A stretch of DNA of 64,000 nucleotides from Cristatella mucedo. Taxonomy: Eukaryota > Bryozoa > Phylactolaemata > Cristatellidae. Position numbers and translations under genes: made by a program. This document shows positions 63,944 through 64,000 of this stretch, one piece after another (position 1 is the stretch's first letter; the number at the start of each line of letters is the position of its first letter). The stretch is from assembly GCA_009760855.2 (NCBI GenBank), contig WPIO01000085.1:897001-961000 (forward strand), read 5' to 3'. Under the pieces are notes generated by a model that saw only the letters and a list, made by a program, of their open reading frames with translations, did no database searches and was not told the DNA's origin.

Positions 63944-64000
63944 CAATCGGATGGCATGGTCACCTTGACCTTGCCGCTAGCGTTCGCCTTGTGCAGTGAG
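63944..64000 (-). CDS. C-terminal end of an unidentified gene (partial, runs off the window)
   Basis: Reading leftwards from the edge, the frame gives LHKANASGKVKVTMPSD and a TGA (complement of 63944-63946). The hydrophobic/basic end with Gly-Lys-Val resembles the last strand of some medium-chain dehydrogenases, but 18 residues cannot identify a family. A splice acceptor could also lie inside. Confidence 0.3.

Overview
This is animal nuclear DNA. Coding sequence is split into many small exons by GT-AG introns, whose phases fit together exactly in the genes I could rebuild. The rest is mostly transposon remnants (L2/CR1-type LINEs and tRNA-derived SINEs) and very long microsatellites such as (GA)n, (CT)n, (CAGA)n and (CTAT)n. 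The proteins are metazoan in type: a PLD3/PLD5-like membrane protein, eukaryotic glutathione synthetase, and a mucin-like PAN/Apple protein. An invertebrate, probably marine, is the best guess; I cannot name a phylum. Most long open frames here are translated simple repeats or shadows and were discarded.

Layout. (1) 578-13057, +: a complete ten-exon phospholipase D3/D5-like gene, a type II membrane protein of about 514 residues. Both catalytic HKD motifs are destroyed, so it is a predicted pseudoenzyme. (2) 13.7-17.5 kb: SINE, minisatellites and an L2 tail. (3) 17530-25760, +: a complete eleven-exon glutathione synthetase gene (522 residues). Its last exon follows an intron holding a SINE, a 340-bp compound microsatellite and an L2 fragment whose (ATT)n tail abuts the splice acceptor. 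(4) 26-32 kb: L2-B fragments, GC-rich DNA, an AT-rich palindromic block and a 29-bp minisatellite. (5) 32215-37680, +: a four-exon gene for a predicted single-pass membrane protein (551 residues) with a signal peptide, almost no ectodomain and a very basic cytoplasmic tail containing eleven repeats of a Gly-Ser-x-x-Ser motif followed by poly-lysine. I do not recognise it; it is the most novel gene here. (6) 38.8-47.7 kb: SINEs and L2 elements, including the most intact copy (41.3-43.9 kb) with reverse transcriptase. (7) 39996-58795, +: exons of a secreted or membrane glycoprotein (signal peptide, Ser/Thr-rich exon, PAN-like exon, two exons of a second extracellular domain), interrupted by L2 insertions and with some exons not found. 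(8) 59-64 kb: L2 tails, minisatellites and, at the right edge on the minus strand, the last codons of an unidentified gene.

The genes have no evident common pathway. They are unrelated neighbours in a repeat-dense region. The recurring themes are L2 3' tails (beside splice acceptors, at the ends of SINEs and as a seed for a microsatellite), several perfect short-loop hairpins, and trinucleotide runs that alter proteins: AAC in the PLD active site, GCT in glutathione synthetase, AAG in the repeat-tail protein.
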